Shown: positions 13,601 through 28,100, counted from the first letter of the stretch. The stretch is DNA of 64,000 nt from Lates calcarifer (GCF_001640805.2 NC_066837.1:27528789-27592788), one strand, 5' to 3'. Program-made: numbers and translations. Notes: generated by a model from the letters alone, not told the origin.

Positions 13601-14167
13601 GCGAAACGTTCATTCCCCATCAAGACCATGTCACATTTTACGCTGATACCATAACCATACAGTTCAATTAGAAATAACGTGTAACACACTATACGTCCCG
13701 GTAAAAATACTGAGAGTAACGTTTGGAGTAAAGTGATAAGAGGAGGATGCTTTCAAGTACGCCGTTTTTCCCACTACAGCTGCCCACAGTTGTGTAAATG
13801 TCTCTTTATGTCTTTCAAGTACAGTACAGTTGTATGTTTGCTAACAAACTGATTGTGCCAAATTTCACAGTGTACAGTACTGAAACAAACAAGCTAACTG
13901 CTGGGGAATGCAGCTCTCTTTCTCACCGGCATCCCAGCGCTCCGTGCAGGAGCTTGAACAAGCGGCTAAATGCTCACCTGAATTTTCCGCTAAGTAGGAA
14001 AACCCCTTCACGATCAGAAGCAAGCCGCCGAACAAGCATATCTGGATTAAAACCAATTCCTTTCGCCTTTTCCGCCTCGCTTTGACCTTCTTCTGATTCG
14101 GCATCACTTGGGTCGGCCGATTCCGGAGTCGGATACCCGGCAAAGACTCTACCGCCGCCACATCCAT
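10610..14167 (-). CDS. slc24a3: slc24a3, K+-dependent Na+/Ca2+ exchanger 3, 5' part (2 exons)
   Basis: Two coding exons of a minus-strand gene; the rest lies beyond the left edge. Exon 1 is 14167-13978. Its ATG at 14167 is the first after an in-frame TAA, and a second in-frame ATG at 14104 is possible. It encodes 63 residues: a basic stretch (KARRKRRKE) followed by a hydrophobic signal-anchor-like segment (about residues 39-57), and it ends at a CAG|GTGAGC donor. Exon 2 is 10738-10610 (CTAG acceptor, GTAAG donor, phase 1-1) and encodes RRLLQEMDNSS and SKNCTTP. The basic head, the hydrophobic segment and the SKNCT motif match the start of NCKX3, a plasma-membrane exchanger that exports Ca2+ plus K+ in return for Na+. 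The catalytic alpha repeats would be in later exons. NCKX4 is the alternative, since it also has a KNCT motif; the ARKL-like segment and the dtd1 neighbour favour NCKX3. No match to exon 3 was seen down to base 1. Confidence 0.75.
10739..13977 (-). other. slc24a3 intron 1
   Basis: The intron between the two slc24a3 exons is bounded by a GT donor (13977-13976) and an AG acceptor (10740-10739) on the minus strand. No internal exon or clear transposon body was recognised. The stretch 12560-12690 is unusually rich in homeodomain-like TAAT/ATTA words without being simple sequence, and is a possible conserved non-coding element. Short open frames here (for example 12074-12391) have no family features. 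Confidence 0.55.
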
Positions 14168-14620
14168 GCGGACCCCCGAAGAGAGAGGGAAGAAAAAAAC
14201 GAGCAACCTCCTTTAATTCCCAGGGAACTGACTTATCTCCTGGGAACGGTTGAAAAAGTACAGAGAAGAAATTTCAAGGAAGCAAGGGGGGAATGTTAGA
14301 GAAAAAAAGTTGGAAATTGGTACGGTTCGGATGTTTTGAGGGGGCTGTTTGGCAAACACGGCGAGCTTCGCGCTGAGCCGGGGTTGTCTTCTTATGTCAT
14401 GTTGAAATGTGGTTTGGGAAGTAGTAAAGCAAAGGACGGCTGCACGAGCTCTCCATGGATGCGTCCGTCTGCTGAGTGCTGAGGCAGAGAGACACTGGAA
14501 GAGAGAGGGAGGGAGAGAGAGTGGGGAGTGGGGGTGAGCGCGTGGGCATGCATACGCGCACGCGCGCGCGCACACACACACACACACACACAATGACAAA
14601 GTGAAACTCAGATTTCATAA
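14168..14620 (-). promoter_or_regulatory. slc24a3 5' UTR and promoter region (inferred)
   Basis: This is the sequence directly upstream of the slc24a3 start. It is richer in CpG than its surroundings (14320-14390 and 14540-14570) and carries an alternating purine-pyrimidine tract at 14554-14592, made of CG then CA dinucleotides. No TATA box or transcription start can be placed with confidence. The call rests on position and composition only. Confidence 0.35.
14554..14592. repeat. (CG)n(CA)n alternating tract
   Basis: A run of CG dinucleotides passes directly into about eleven CA dinucleotides. Alternating CG/CA of this kind is prone to form Z-DNA. It lies about 390 bases upstream of the slc24a3 start codon. 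Confidence 0.9.
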
Positions 14621-17600
14621 ATCTGTAGATTTTATGGTAATGGAAAAAAATATGTTTGCTCTGTATGTGCTCCATATTAACGTGGAAATTTCTATCCATA
14701 TGATACTATATACTGTGCATAGCGTTCCCTGCTGTGTACTTGTTGGTGTTTTTTATTCATTATTGTCTAATATCAACGTTAAGACTGACAGCGTGCTGCA
14801 GCTGGAAACAAGGCGGATGACTGCAGTGAGAGTGAACCAAAACAGACAAGTTACCGCCCTGAAACCAAAGCAATGAGCTGAGAGAGGTCACATGATCATT
14901 CTCATCAGCATGAGCAACTTTAACTGATTAATGCAACTTTAATATGTTGTATTCTCGAATTATATTTAAAAAAATGGACTATTTGTGTCAATTTGTTGGC
15001 TACGAATATTGATCAAATGACTACACATGTAGAAGTGCATGGAGCAGTGATTAGGATTGTTAGATAGTTAGCTGAATGAGAAAACACATAGATTGCTTGT
15101 GTTATGAGGTTATCTGAGATTAACCTGGGTGTCCACCTCTGTGTGTGTCAAACAAGGCTGAGAAACTGATTTCAAATGTGCATGTTTTCAGAATATACAG
15201 GTATGTTGCATATTTACATTTCATTTAGAAATATACAAATAGTACAATAACACAGACAGCCACTGATACACACAATCCATTTTAATTGGCTCCTTCAACT
15301 AAAATTAGCCAACATTGTTTATTTGACATAACAGCTCAATAATGTAGTGTGTTGTGTGTTGAAAGCAAATGAAGTGAAAGTAAAGGGGAGATCATGATTG
15401 GAGGCAGTTTGTTGGGTGTGCTTTTCACTGCCCTCTTCTGGGAATATCTTTTAGTGATAATCCACCAGTCTGTACTTGTAGGAAAATTACAGTGTACTGC
15501 TGAAGAATAATATAAAATTTTGTTTGTAAAGCTGCATTGGTTTTCTAATAACCTTAATAGTAGTTTTGGACTAGCACCACTCACCCAATCAAGCATACGC
15601 AAACCCTGTGGACAGCAGCCAAACACTACTTCTCCTACAAATAATAAGTAACAGTGTTATCATTCTAAATATGTCAATATCTCAGCCAAAAGTGAATTCC
15701 ATTCCCTCTGAACATGGATAAAATACAAAGGAGTTAAAATGAGAGTCACTGCAGCAAATCATTTATCAAGCCCCAGACAGATTAGATGTACTGTAGTATG
15801 GTCTTTGATTACACAATAGCAGTTAGGTCATATGGACTGATTTTGTGCCTGCTTGAATGTGTTGTCTACTCCTTCATTGCATATGCGTGTTCACAAAACA
15901 GAGAACTACAGACTCCACTGTGTGTCTTCCACTTCTGATGTTTTGTATGTAATGATTTGAGTGAAACAAAACTTTAGGATAATGGGAAATACTTTATCTT
16001 GGCCAAGAGGGTTTCTTGATTGTCGGGCCTGAGGTTTCATATAAATAGCACTGGAAACTTTCCAGCAAGAATGGAAAAAGTGGTCAGGGCTCTAGGCAAC
16101 TGGTTTCATTGTGCTTTTTTTTTTTTAACCCTTTGGAGTATGGGGCTAAGACAGATCAAACAGAAGACAAAGTATGCAGAGGAAGGAAAGCAAGAGATGT
16201 GCATCATATTTTGAAGAAAAATAGTTTTTGTTTCCACATAAAACTTTTTTCCAAATTAGATGAACACACCACCTATTTATAGCATCATGTATGGAAAACA
16301 AACTCAAGTGGCAATCCACACGACTGGAGGCCTTAAAGCTGCCATGAAACCGAGCCTGCCTAACTTGCAAAGTGAGCTCGGACTGGGCATAGAGTTCTAA
16401 ACAAGATGAATTCCCAACCTCTCAGAGGCACACAAAAGAAAAAAAAAAACGTGAGGGGAAGGAGGGGGGGAGTAACAAATTAAATCCAGCTAAATTGTTT
16501 TTCCATAGCCAGTGGGCTTGGCAAAGAACTCTCACACACACAAGATGTAAGATAAGTTGTAGAGAAGACAACCAGAAACAGTGTGGTTTCAGATGTAAGA
16601 GAATGCCTGGAATTTAACCCACTTTCCCATGTCTGACTGACACCACGCCCACTCCTACTGCCCTGCCCTGCAGCTCAGGGTGTCCACGCAAGAACACACA
16701 AACAGCCATGTTGGTTTGAAATACTCAGGTGATTCCATAGATAGACAAACCTTGAACATCTGCCCTGCTCATTATGCTCAACGCTCCCTGTTCTCATCCT
16801 ATTACAGTTTTATTGCAGTCCTCTCAGATGTTTGGTACAGTACATCAATAATCCGAGCCCCCCCCCCACTCTACTTCCTCCTCTTCCTGTAAAACCTGTC
16901 TGGCATTGGGATCACAATGCAGTCATTGCAGAGGAGAGCTGCAGTTCTAGCCCAGTTTGGAGCGGCACTAAGGCTAGCTAGGTAGCAGACGTATTTGGGT
17001 CATGTCTTCCCTTTCCGAGAGCTCCCTCGTCCGGGCTACAGCAGCTCCTCTCCCTCTCTTGCCGCTCTCCACCACAACATGGAGAAACCTCAGCTCAGCA
17101 CCATTGGAGAGAGAGAAAGAAAGAGGGAGGTATTATATGGTATGGTTGGCTAGGAATAGCTTGCTTGAACTAAAAAAAAGCTCAGGAGCTAAAGTTGGGA
17201 CAGTATAGACAGGCCAGGTGGTGATGCTGAAAGTAGAAATAAGGACAAGCATCCGTGCTTTTGCATCACATAAAACAAGCAGAATAAAGTGTGGAAAAAC
17301 ACACAAATGCAGCATGGGTCACTTTTTCTATTGATGTCTTTATAAAATGACAACAAAATGTACATTCAGATCCGTCAGGTGACAGCAGGACAGTGCAATA
17401 ATCAAAAACAGTTTATGTATTTTTGTGAAGCCAAAGTCTGCCCAGCCACACTGGTGCCTTTGTCCACTGACAGTGAAGCACAGCTGGCTCCTCTCCATAG
17501 AGGTAAAGTACAGGTAATTGAGACAAACGGACTCATAGTCACTAAACTGAAGTTACTCGATCCAAGACTTCAAAATCAACAACAGCTGAAGCCAGTACTA

Positions 17601-20600
17601 TGGCACTATCTCTCCCTGCAGTCAAAACATGTGGTGCGCACAGGTAACATTTTAAGATTTAAAGACCAACTGAAATCACAATTAGTCATTAGTTGTTGCA
17701 GTCATATCTTTTTATTGCTGAAAGGAAAAACAGCAGTCTGTGAGAATCAAAACATCTCCTTTAGCCTCAAGCTGCTGAGTGGGCAGGTTTGATATTTGGA
17801 TATTTGTTAGTTAGCTAATTTAGCAAGCTAAGGTGTGACACAAGATATGTGTCCATGTTTGGAGGTGGGCTGCTGTTTAAATTAAATTTAATGTTTTGCT
17901 AGGTGTAGCTATAAAATATAAATTTCTCCTGTCTGCCCAGTGACAGCATAGGGCATGTAATTTAAAGAGCAGACCTGTGTGCTGGAGTAATTTCAGTTGA
18001 ACCTAATCTTTTAAAGTAGACTTAACACATGTAAAATGTCCAGCATGATGTGTAGCTGTTTCGATCAGTATGGGAAGGCTGTTACCTTATCACTGTCCTG
18101 ATGTTCTTTTGCTGTTCTACAGGCCAAGGACTTGGAGCTGAGCTATGCTTCAGGGTCAGTGTCTCTAAACAGAGATTAAGTGGGAACAGCAGGCTGAGAG
18201 TGAGACAGGTAGGGAGAGTCTGAAGAGAAAGACAGAGAGAGACAGAGACAGATGGCAGTAGAAACATGGACTGAAGGGCAGTGGGAAAAAGACAGAGTAG
18301 GAGAGCACAGAAAGTTACTTTGTCACATAATGTAGCGCTGCTGATGTCTATCCAAAAACACCCACATTCCCTTTCTATGCACCCTTCTTCAGTCTCTTAT
18401 ATCCTCTTTGCTACTTTGTTTACACCTAGCCACGCCTATCTGATTCTGAAGAAGAGAGGCCAAGGACACCAGCAAGGGGACGATGTTCTGCAACAGGCCG
18501 AAAGAATCCTGCTGATTTCCAAACAGGAAGGAGGACAGTCCACCATCAGGTGTAAGTCACTGAGGATTACGGCCTTCCTGAGGAAACTGGGTTCACCATC
18601 ATGTCCCCAGTATGACAACTGCATGAGAAAAAACAGAATAGAGTCATTTTGGTCTCTGGTTCTTGTCATTTGTGTTATCATTAGTCAATAATGACCAAGA
18701 AAAAGGATTTAAAAGTTTAAAGCATAACTTTTTCTGAACGACTGCTACTTACAGTATACTACAGAGAACCAAACAACAACAAACAAAAATAAATCTTAAG
18801 GACTAATGTTAGTTAATGAATTCAAGTTACAACTTCTCACTTTAAAGCTGCATTTTTTGACTTTTGGGCCAACAGAGGGCAGCAGAGCAGGCCAAAAATA
18901 CTTTCACCTCTGTTAAGTGATTTAATATGTTAGCAAACTGAATGCTATTTATACCAGGCACTGAAATCATGAGAATTCTCTTAGGCTTATCAGCACAAGT
19001 GACACAGATGCATTGCTAAATACTAAAAATACACATTACACATCCACTTCAAGGACAGGTTACCCTTATACAGACCTATTTTAGGTGAACAGAGACAGAT
19101 TCAGTGAAACAAAATGACAAAAGTTGTAACTGGAATCAGCATTTTACTAGCAGATCTTATTAGCAGATCTGCACAAAGAATGTGACTGTAGGCTTTATTA
19201 AATATAAAAAGGCACTATGAAAGCAGCTACATAAAACTTTAAAATTGAAGTTACATCTACTCTCCGAATACATCTCTGAGTTTGGAATAGGTGATTTGCA
19301 AACAATTAGAAAAGCAATTTTCAATGTGGGTTGGAAATTGCTCACAGCTGCCTGACAAGCAGCAGAAACCTTCGTGTAAGCTGTTTATATCAAAATGAGA
19401 ACATTGCAGACGGGAAGGAAGGAAGACCAGAAGAGATAATGGAGGACTGTCACAAATTACTCATTCAGAGGAAAGTGCACAAAGCTCATGTTTAAGTCAT
19501 GCAAAGCAAACCTCAGAAACACCAATTCCCCCTTTGAAATATGCAGTGACAAAGCCAAGCAAGCAAGCCCCGTGTCTGACTTCTCTCTTACATCCAAATT
19601 TCCCTCTTCCGTCTCTCGTCCCACCACAGCGGACGCATTTGCAGAAGTGCTGCGTGTGCACTCCCCTGCTGCACACCCAGAGATGAAAAACCAAATAACT
19701 CTCAAGACTTATCAGGCTTTTTTTTTTTTTTTGGCTTATTCTTCCTTCTCATTCCCCCCTTTCTCCCATCTCCCTCGCTCTGGCTCTCTGTCAGACAAAA
19801 AGGCCTTATGTAACAAGGTGCTGAATCTTCCATGTCTTGGGGCACATATTTACCCAACATGCACTTGAGGATTACAGTGCAGGGCCCCCTGCTGCAGAAG
19901 AGTTTGGGATAGGACTACAAGCTTACAAAGTCCCACAAGGGATGGAGTGTGTGTGTGTATGTAGAGAGTTACAAAGCAGACGAAGCAGTACCAAACAGGA
20001 CAAAAACAATACAACAGATGTTTTGTAATGGTGTGAAACATGTTTCTATCTGTATATAACTAACTATAGTCGTCTTTGAGAACAGAGAAGCATTACGTAT
20101 GGACACTGTGCAGTTACAGTGCCAGTTTGAAGTATCCGTTAACGTGCGTGCCTGCCAGAAAGTTCACACCGGGAGAGGAGCTGTGCCACAGGAGCCAGCA
20201 GCAGCAGCCTCAGCAGGGAGAGCAGAAGGGACATGGAGGGAGCTGACTCAATGCCTCCCCGTCTCTATTCTCCCAGAACTCAACTGTTTTTGCACTAGTA
20301 AACAAATACTGAAGGCAAATAAGAGCAACCCCAACCTCCTCCTCCTCCCCCTTTTTCTCATCCCCGCAATATGAGCCACAGAATGAGAAACAAACAGGTC
20401 TGTCTCTCATGAGTGTTGCCGAGTTTCACCACAATGTCAACAATAACAAAGAAAGCAGGCACAGACAGGAAAAGGAGACGTGGAAAACAGAGATGTTGAG
20501 GCTCTGTAGCTGCTTCACACTGCACATTTAAAGCTGCCATATTGTACATGACACAATACACTAGTACAATTAATGGAAGAGAACTAGTTTTGGGGGCAAA

Positions 20601-20860
20601 TGTATTTGTTAACAGTGCAAAAGTGGTGCCAAAAAACACAGCTGTAGATTTTCAAAACTTTTTTTTTTTTTTAACCACGTGCTCACGTGTCTCAGGGTTT
20701 CTCACATATAGCATATATAAAGCATTTTGCCGGAATACGGCAATCAAAAATTTATAGAAACTGATGGTGTGATGATGATGTGATTTTCTGAGGGTTTTTG
20801 AATGTGAATGAGAACAGATCTGGCATAAGAAAAACAATTCACATTATCTCGTGCTTTATT
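14621..20860. other. Intergenic, slc24a3 to dtd1, left part
   Basis: No supported gene. Open frames of 100-144 codons (17358-17792 plus, 18281-18691 plus, 19488-19868 plus) have low-complexity or random-looking content, no domain signature and no flanking splice logic. Poly-T/poly-A runs occur at 16118-16128, 19718-19732 and 20660-20672. A short stretch at 18842-18900 (GGGCCAACAGAGGGCAGCAG) resembles an end of a small teleost DNA element. Confidence 0.5.
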
Positions 20861-21306
20861 AAAGTTGCACTAGTCTCTACGAGCTCTCTGAAGTGTAGCC
20901 CATTGTTTTGGTTTTAAGGCCAACAACAGCTGTTTTGGTTCTCTCATCAACCTCTAGCAGTACCTAGCTAGTAAAAAAGCCCTGATAAGACCACTGTACA
21001 CCACATAACCAGCACCAAACAACAGACAGATAAAGTTAGCAAGGTGGCCACGAAAGAGCCAAATATTTCCCTCAGGAGTTGTGAAGACCAAAACAGAGGT
21101 AGAAGGTGTGTGATTATAGGACTTAGGTTCATCAGGCCAGAAACACAACTCCAAATGAATGAATGAATCTACTGGATGTGAACATAGACAACTGTTTAAT
21201 CGCATTAGTTAGTCAAATCTCTTTGTTTAGGTCACAATATGTCAATCTTGTGGTTTCCTTTTGTTGCACTGCCCCCAAGAGGCAAAAAATCAATTAATGC
21301 AACTCT
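20861..21306. mobile_element. MITE-like element with short terminal inverted repeats
   Basis: It starts with AAAGTTGCACTAGT and ends with ATTAATGCAACTCT, which are imperfect inverted repeats of each other. Inside, 20978-21039 carries a core (TAACCAGCACCAAACAACAG) that recurs twice, in opposite orientations, at 37447-37501 and 37796-37843. No coding capacity is visible; the family is not identified. Confidence 0.55.
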
Positions 21307-22191
21307 GATGACTGTTAACCTGAACTTTATTGATATATTACATTAAATAATATAAAATACCAAAAAGTACATAACAAATATAGCGCACTTAAGGCAACTT
21401 TAAGATGAATACATCTTTCCTTTTGTGAAAGAAATTACAGCTTGCTTAAGAAGGGGAAATGGTAAGTGCATGAAATATCTTGTTTCTTTCCATGAGTGTT
21501 ACTGCTTTCAAACTTGAGCGATGCTACAAGAGCAACAGCTATTAGGTCTGACCTATGAAAACTGCTGCTGTTATTTCTATGGAAAACATAACATACAATT
21601 TTGAATCACCATTAACCTGCATGTCTTTGGACTGTAGGAGGAAGATAAATAAAGACAACTTCATTTACAGTTGCACAAAAAATAAGCTCAAGTTAAAGTA
21701 AGATTATGTGACTACTTTGTCTTAAAATAACAGCTTTAGAATCATTTTGATGGTACACCAACTTGTAATAGGGTGAATGGTGTGTCAGGGATCATGAGGA
21801 ATATACACTGTTCAGCCATGTTTCAGTTCAGTGAGTGGAACCAGGCAGTAGGAGCTCTGGTCAAGCAATTGATAGGCTTTGTTTTCTGGACATGAAAACC
21901 ACTCAACCGCTTGGATTTGAAGTCCAACAGAATTAATTACCACACATAACTGCAGAGGCTGCTGTTTCTCAACTAAAGTTAGCCTACATTTTGTTGCTTT
22001 AAGATGAACTTTTACAACATGGTGAATGATTCAAGGTTTCTAATTGTAGTCTCTAAGACAAGCCTCAGGTTTACTGAATTAAAGACACTTTAAGACATTT
22101 TAAGGACCTGTAGTCTGGTATTCTGTGCTGCAAGTGACTGCATGTGTTTGTGTGTTTTTGTGTGTCTCTTATGCTCCCTCACCCTGCTAAC
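21307..22191 (-). other. dtd1 3' UTR and downstream flank
   Basis: This lies downstream of the dtd1 stop codon. A minus-strand AATAAA (plus-strand TTTATT at 21326-21331) is a possible polyadenylation signal, though it lies beside a MITE edge. At 21603-21640 there is a short piece of the widespread TTAACCTGCATGTCTTTGG repeat, seen again near 49830. Confidence 0.4.
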
Positions 22192-25100
22192 CTAGGGCTC
22201 CCTCTCTGAGGATACGTCACCCTCTGCTCCACTACTGGCATTCGGATCCTGTCGGGAACGTAGGGCGCCCTTCTCCCTGCCCGACTCTGAGGGGCCCTTG
22301 GAGCGCGTCTTCTCTTTCCTCTGCTGCTGCTTCTCCTGCTTAGACAGCTGAGGAAAACACAAGAAACATGAAAGCCTGGGTCATAAATAAATTCTTTAAC
22401 ATACAGTTCCATTCATGTTGCCTTAACATGTACATTTCTAATGTACAATTACGTCAAAGGAGATGACACACGTAATGAATAGAAAAGCTTGGATTCTACC
22501 TCAAAATTGCCCTGAAGAATATTTAGGTGCCTCTAGAGGGAAAAACAGATGAAGGAAAAATCCATACACGTGACTGACACCAAAGTGCTCCACCTCTACA
22601 TTCAACTTGCCTTGTCTATTTCTTCGTCATCAAGTGTTTTTTTCCAGAAAACATGCCTGAGCTTGATGCATCCAGCTGTGATTCTTATGTGTCATCTCTG
22701 CAAAATAGTGCGCCTAGAAAGAAGCCTCTCCTCTTTAATTCTGAGCAGCAAGCTGAAATTTACCACTAATATTTTAGATAGACAAAACATTTTTTGCTGT
22801 ATAACTTAATTTTCAGCTCCACCAAAATATCTGAGAAATATAACTTACATCACCACTGACTTTAAATTAACATATTGTAGAGTAGTCAATTTGCATTATA
22901 GGAAGTACAGAACCTAGTTCCTGATTCATTCTAGGAAGGAAAAGTATATCCCAGCCTCTGCTGCTTTAGTTTTGACCATTCATTTTTAAATCTGTCTCTT
23001 CCAAGTGCCCAAAACTTTGTGGAAGTACAACACTAAATAACTGTGGCGTCATTTCAAAAATTCACTCTAAATTTGTAGGAACAAAATTATTTTACTCACA
23101 ATAAAGAAAATTAAAGAAATGTTGATGATATTGAAGGCACTGAGACCTATTTCCTCAATTAGCTTCTTGCTAAGAGCAGTGGCGTTGGACTAGGGTTGCT
23201 AGAAAGTTTCCGGTAACTTTCTGGAAACTTTCCATGGGAAATTAAGATGGGGAATTTTGGAAATTTTCCAGGTTGGAAACATAAAATATCTTATGATTGA
23301 TGCTGGATAAATGAATACAAACAGAGGAGATGAACAGATGAACTCTCCTCAGTCAGTTGCTAAATCAAACTAAAACCTGTGGTCTTAAATGAACACAAAA
23401 CAGGCAGAAGCTAGAAGAAACAGCATGACAGCTGAGCTAGCACCATGATAGCTAGCCTCTTAAATTGTCATTGAAATTGTGTTAGCTTGCTAACTTTTAG
23501 CATCTCTGTTTTACCGGCTAGCTAGCACAGAAAAAACATTTTCTTATATCTTATATCTATTTCTTATATTATTTTTTTTATGCTCGTTAAACTTTAATAC
23601 CATAAATCAAATATATTGAGCTTTTTCTTTAACTTGTAAAATAAGAAAAAAAACTGGGGCTGGGTGATAAAATAATAACAATAATCATCGCAATGTAAAA
23701 GATGTTGCAATAAAAAATGACAATATAATTTTTCTCAATAAAACAAATGGCCAATAAATGTTTGATATAATTAATTTCCATGCTTAAATCGCATGCACAA
23801 AAATTGCAAATTCTCAGGAACAGAGGTATGCCTTGTGTATTGTAAAATAATTATATATAATTATTTTTTTGAAAGTTCTGCCTCAGATTTGTGAAATATT
23901 CTGCTGCTTGGCAAATGACTGTCATCCTAAAGAAAAGTTTAAAACCACAACTGACCACCTGGTTTCTTGAACAGCAAAAATCTGCCTAAATAGTCAAAAG
24001 AAATAATAATCTGACATTTATTGTGCTAACTATCAATATCGAGTGACATGAACATTTTTATTGTGATAACATTTTTGGCCATATTGCCCAGTCCTATTAA
24101 AAAACATGTCAATCTATATCCTGTTGGCTCAGAGGGCTGAGGCACTCAGCATGAACATGCTGCATCATGACTTGCAGATCATGACCTTTACAGTGTGTTC
24201 AGCATTCACCCAAAGGTCCCAACATGAATGTAAATTAGTATATTTAATTAAACAAAGGAGGAGGAACATCAGCGCCAGAGACCAACACTCCACATCTGAC
24301 TTCTCTTTGTGAAAACGCAGACCACTTCTATTCTCTCCTCATTTGGAGCTATTCTGGGTTGTCATATGATCCCTTCAATGAGTCTGTTGTTGTGACTGCA
24401 TGCACTGCCTCTCACACACTCCAAAATAGCCCTTCACAATGGCACTCAGCACGACTAGTCACTACGCAAATCAAACCCAATACTCCTTCTTTTCTCATTG
24501 TATTCTTCACGGTTTATGAAACACCACAACAGTAATGAAGAGGTGGGTATGCTACCCGTCATCTGAAAAAGGCCTGTAAACACAGATGCTAAAACTTTTA
24601 TGGCTGCAGAGGAAATATTTATGAACTAAATGTCATCTTAAAAATCCAAAGCACTGCATAAGACATTACATTATTCAGAAAGCACAAAATAAAATTCAGC
24701 GTTATTCCCATTTGAACCCATTAACATGCTGTAGTATCAAACCAGGCCTGCTGTCTTTGTTGATGATATAACATCTGGTACATAAAAACCAGAGGGAACA
24801 CATGCATTCAACATATGCATATAAAATGGACACAGAGGAAACATAAGCAATCAGTATTTCCAACCCTAATGTTAAAGCTACACTCAACCCCAAAACTCTG
24901 AATTACAACCCAATAGAATCTTGATCCAACATGATCAAACATTACATAATTTCTGTGTATGTTGGGTTTCAGCCCAGAGCCCAAAACAAAATGCACAGTC
25001 AGGTGAACAAACAGAAAAACTTAGGACCCCTCTGCTATCGACCCAAGCCGTTGAGCGTCCCAAAGAGAACATCCAAACAGGATGATTTTCATTCCTCTGG

Positions 25101-28100
25101 ATAACACCATTGTTTGCTGGCCGCTTGACCCTGCAGTGGACTAAATCCCTGATTCATGGAAAGAAAGGAACAGTGTCTCTTGGCCGTTGCTTCATTTTCC
25201 CCCCTGTGCCAAGCTTAGCCTATTGGCTGGCCTTTTATCCCTCATGTTCAGGCTTGGCTTTGGCTCCTTGGCCCCCACAGGAAAACATCCCAAACAGACA
25301 AGATTAAAATTCTGAGGACTACTTAATATCCCTCAATTTGGGCAAGTGAGCCAAGCCCACAAAGGGGAGAGCAGCCAAGGCCTTAGCCTAAGCGTAAGGA
25401 TGTTGGCTTGTTTCCACTGCAGTGACCAGAATTGATTGAGGAAGATGGATATATGAACTTCCTTCAAATAGCTGGAATAAGAGGCTGAGAGAAGTGTATC
25501 CCTGATACTGAGAGGCAGTGTTTAATATCTCCATGACTAACCTCCTGATGTGAACAGCTTTAGTCAATGCTACTGAAAGCCATTTATAGTTGTTTAGTCA
25601 GATAGATATCTAGGGCTGCAACCTGCCATTACTGTGGTTTGGTTTTATTTATAAAAACAATAAACACATAACAGACACTCAGTTTATGAAAAAGAAAGCC
25701 ACAAACAAGACACATTTTCATTATTGATGAATCCACTGGTTCTCAAACTGGGGGGAGAAGAGCCATTACGGGGGGAGATATATGGAGTGTAACTGAACAA
25801 TATTAATTATAGCAGATCTTTATATTAATTGCTGCAACAACATCATCATTAATGTTATTGGTTCCATCTGTGCCTTTCCTGCTATGACAAGTCAAAATGT
25901 CTGCTACCAGCAGCTTGCTATGAGGGCCTATTAATCTGATTCATGTGGCAAAAACAAAAACAAGTGGTCTGATACCAGGAGAGTTATCAAGATTCATGTT
26001 CACAGCTTTAACAGGAGAGCTTTGTGCAATTTTCAATTATTTATGTTATATATATATTGTAATACAATAATTGGCTCAACCTATGGCAGCGTCAGTCTAC
26101 TCCTTTAATTCGGACTGAAGTATCTCAACAACCATTAAATAGACTACCATGGAATCTGGTTCAGGCATTCACTGTCCCCAGAGGATGAAGCCTACTGACA
26201 AAATGAAAATTTCTCACTTATTTTGGTTTTGAAACTGATGACATTACCATCAGTCTCTGTGAGAGCTAATTAGAAAACTTTAGCATGATAAGATGCTAAA
26301 CTAAGATGGTAAACCGGTAAAAATTATGACCTGTGTTACCTGCAAAACATCAGCATTGTAACAGTGACCATGCTGACATTAGCATTTAGTTAGTGGCTCT
26401 GTAAGGCTGCATTTCGGCTGTCACCCTAATCTTGTAAAATATTAATAATATTATAATATAATAATATTATTAATTAATGATAATAAATATCATTTATTAG
26501 ATAAGATAAAATAAGTATAAAGCCATCAAGAGTTGATGCTCTGGAAATGTTTTGGATTTAAAATACTGAAGTTTGATACTCAACCTAAGATGACATCAAA
26601 CAACTCATCTGCTAATCACAGAGGTATCCTTTCCCCTAAAAGAATGGAGCATGTGGAAACTTGTCAAGCAGTTGCCTCTAAGCATGTACTTCGAATCCTT
26701 AGCACACAATATCAAAATAAAAAGCAGTCCATTTAAATTGAGGTAGCCTGATTTGATTGGTTAAATCCTGGATTTATGAGGCGTACAGAATGGTATATCA
26801 CAGTGAAGAGGAGACAATATAAGCGTGCTGAGAGCAGGCCTGGTCAGCTCACACAGGGACAGGTACCACAGAGGGTGAGCATAGAGTAGCAACAGCGAGC
26901 TCCACAAAGCCTGTGCATGTGGGGCTGTGCCGATCATCTGTAGCCCACACATAACACCGCACACGCAGAGGCACACTTGACAAACCAAACTGGGGGGACT
27001 GCAGCTTTGCCATGGGGGTGACTGAGTGAAAATACAGTGAATCAGTCCTGCTCCACAAGGCGATGGAAGAGGTGACAATGGCGGACGTCAGACTTGGCAA
27101 GGATGTGACTTTTGCACTCTGGGTGTTCTTTTTTGTCTAAATTTCCATATAAGACTAGTACAAGTAACTAATAATCCTTTCAGTATTAAGCTTGTAGTAG
27201 TTTGCCTTCAATACTATGGGGTACATACATTAAGAGGCAATGTGATTACTAATACACAATAGCCCAGATCACACACTACATCATTTAATGCTTACTGTAG
27301 TTGCAACGACTTTTTTATAGGCTACATTTTAAATTCCTGTTGTATCATTTACTCATTCCTTAAATATTACACAGATGAGGTCAGCATTAGTGTAAAATGA
27401 ATATCAATTTAAAAAATGTTGTCTGTGGACAAATCATGTTACTGAGTCATTATTATAATTTTTTTCTTAAAACTGTGCACTGTATGTAACATGAGAAACA
27501 GAAGAGCAGATATCACCACCTAGTGGTGCAAATAGGAATGATATGGGTCCTTGAAAAGTGCAATGACACATCATACATTAATTAGTTGTATTTTTTAGAT
27601 GCAGTGGCAGAATAAATGAGAACCAATTTTTACATTTGTAGCAACATTAGGCATCAGCCTGACGTCAGCCTGGCACCTATGATCAGACTATCACACATTG
27701 ATAGAAAAAGACATGGATGTGTTCCCAGAACTGCACCGAGGTAAAAGTACAGTTACTGAGAATTACAACCTGAACCCCCATCCTCTCCTCTGCCTTCCCA
27801 ACATTCTGTGATAAGAAGCAGATACAGAACTATTCCTCCCAAGCCAGGGTCAAAGGTCAAATGGCCCATTCAGAAGAGACAATTCTAATGGACCACGTTT
27901 CATATGGGACTTAAGAATAAACACTCACACTTTGTCTCTGCATTCAACATTCAACTGTTACTTTATAAACACAGTAACCTGAAAAGGAACTATGCAGATC
28001 AGACTCTCTCAGATCCACAGACCTAACTAGGTCCTGTCTCCTCCATTTATTTACCTTTCTCTGCACCAGAGATCTGCTCGTAAATTACGTCACATTCCAG

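Noticed and set aside
17358..17792. 144-codon plus-strand open frame between slc24a3 and dtd1
   Set aside because: No domain or motif, no repeat-class match, no plausible splice partners; consistent with chance in 6 kb of intergenic DNA.
18281..18691. 136-codon plus-strand open frame
   Set aside because: Same reasons; begins in purine-rich low-complexity sequence.
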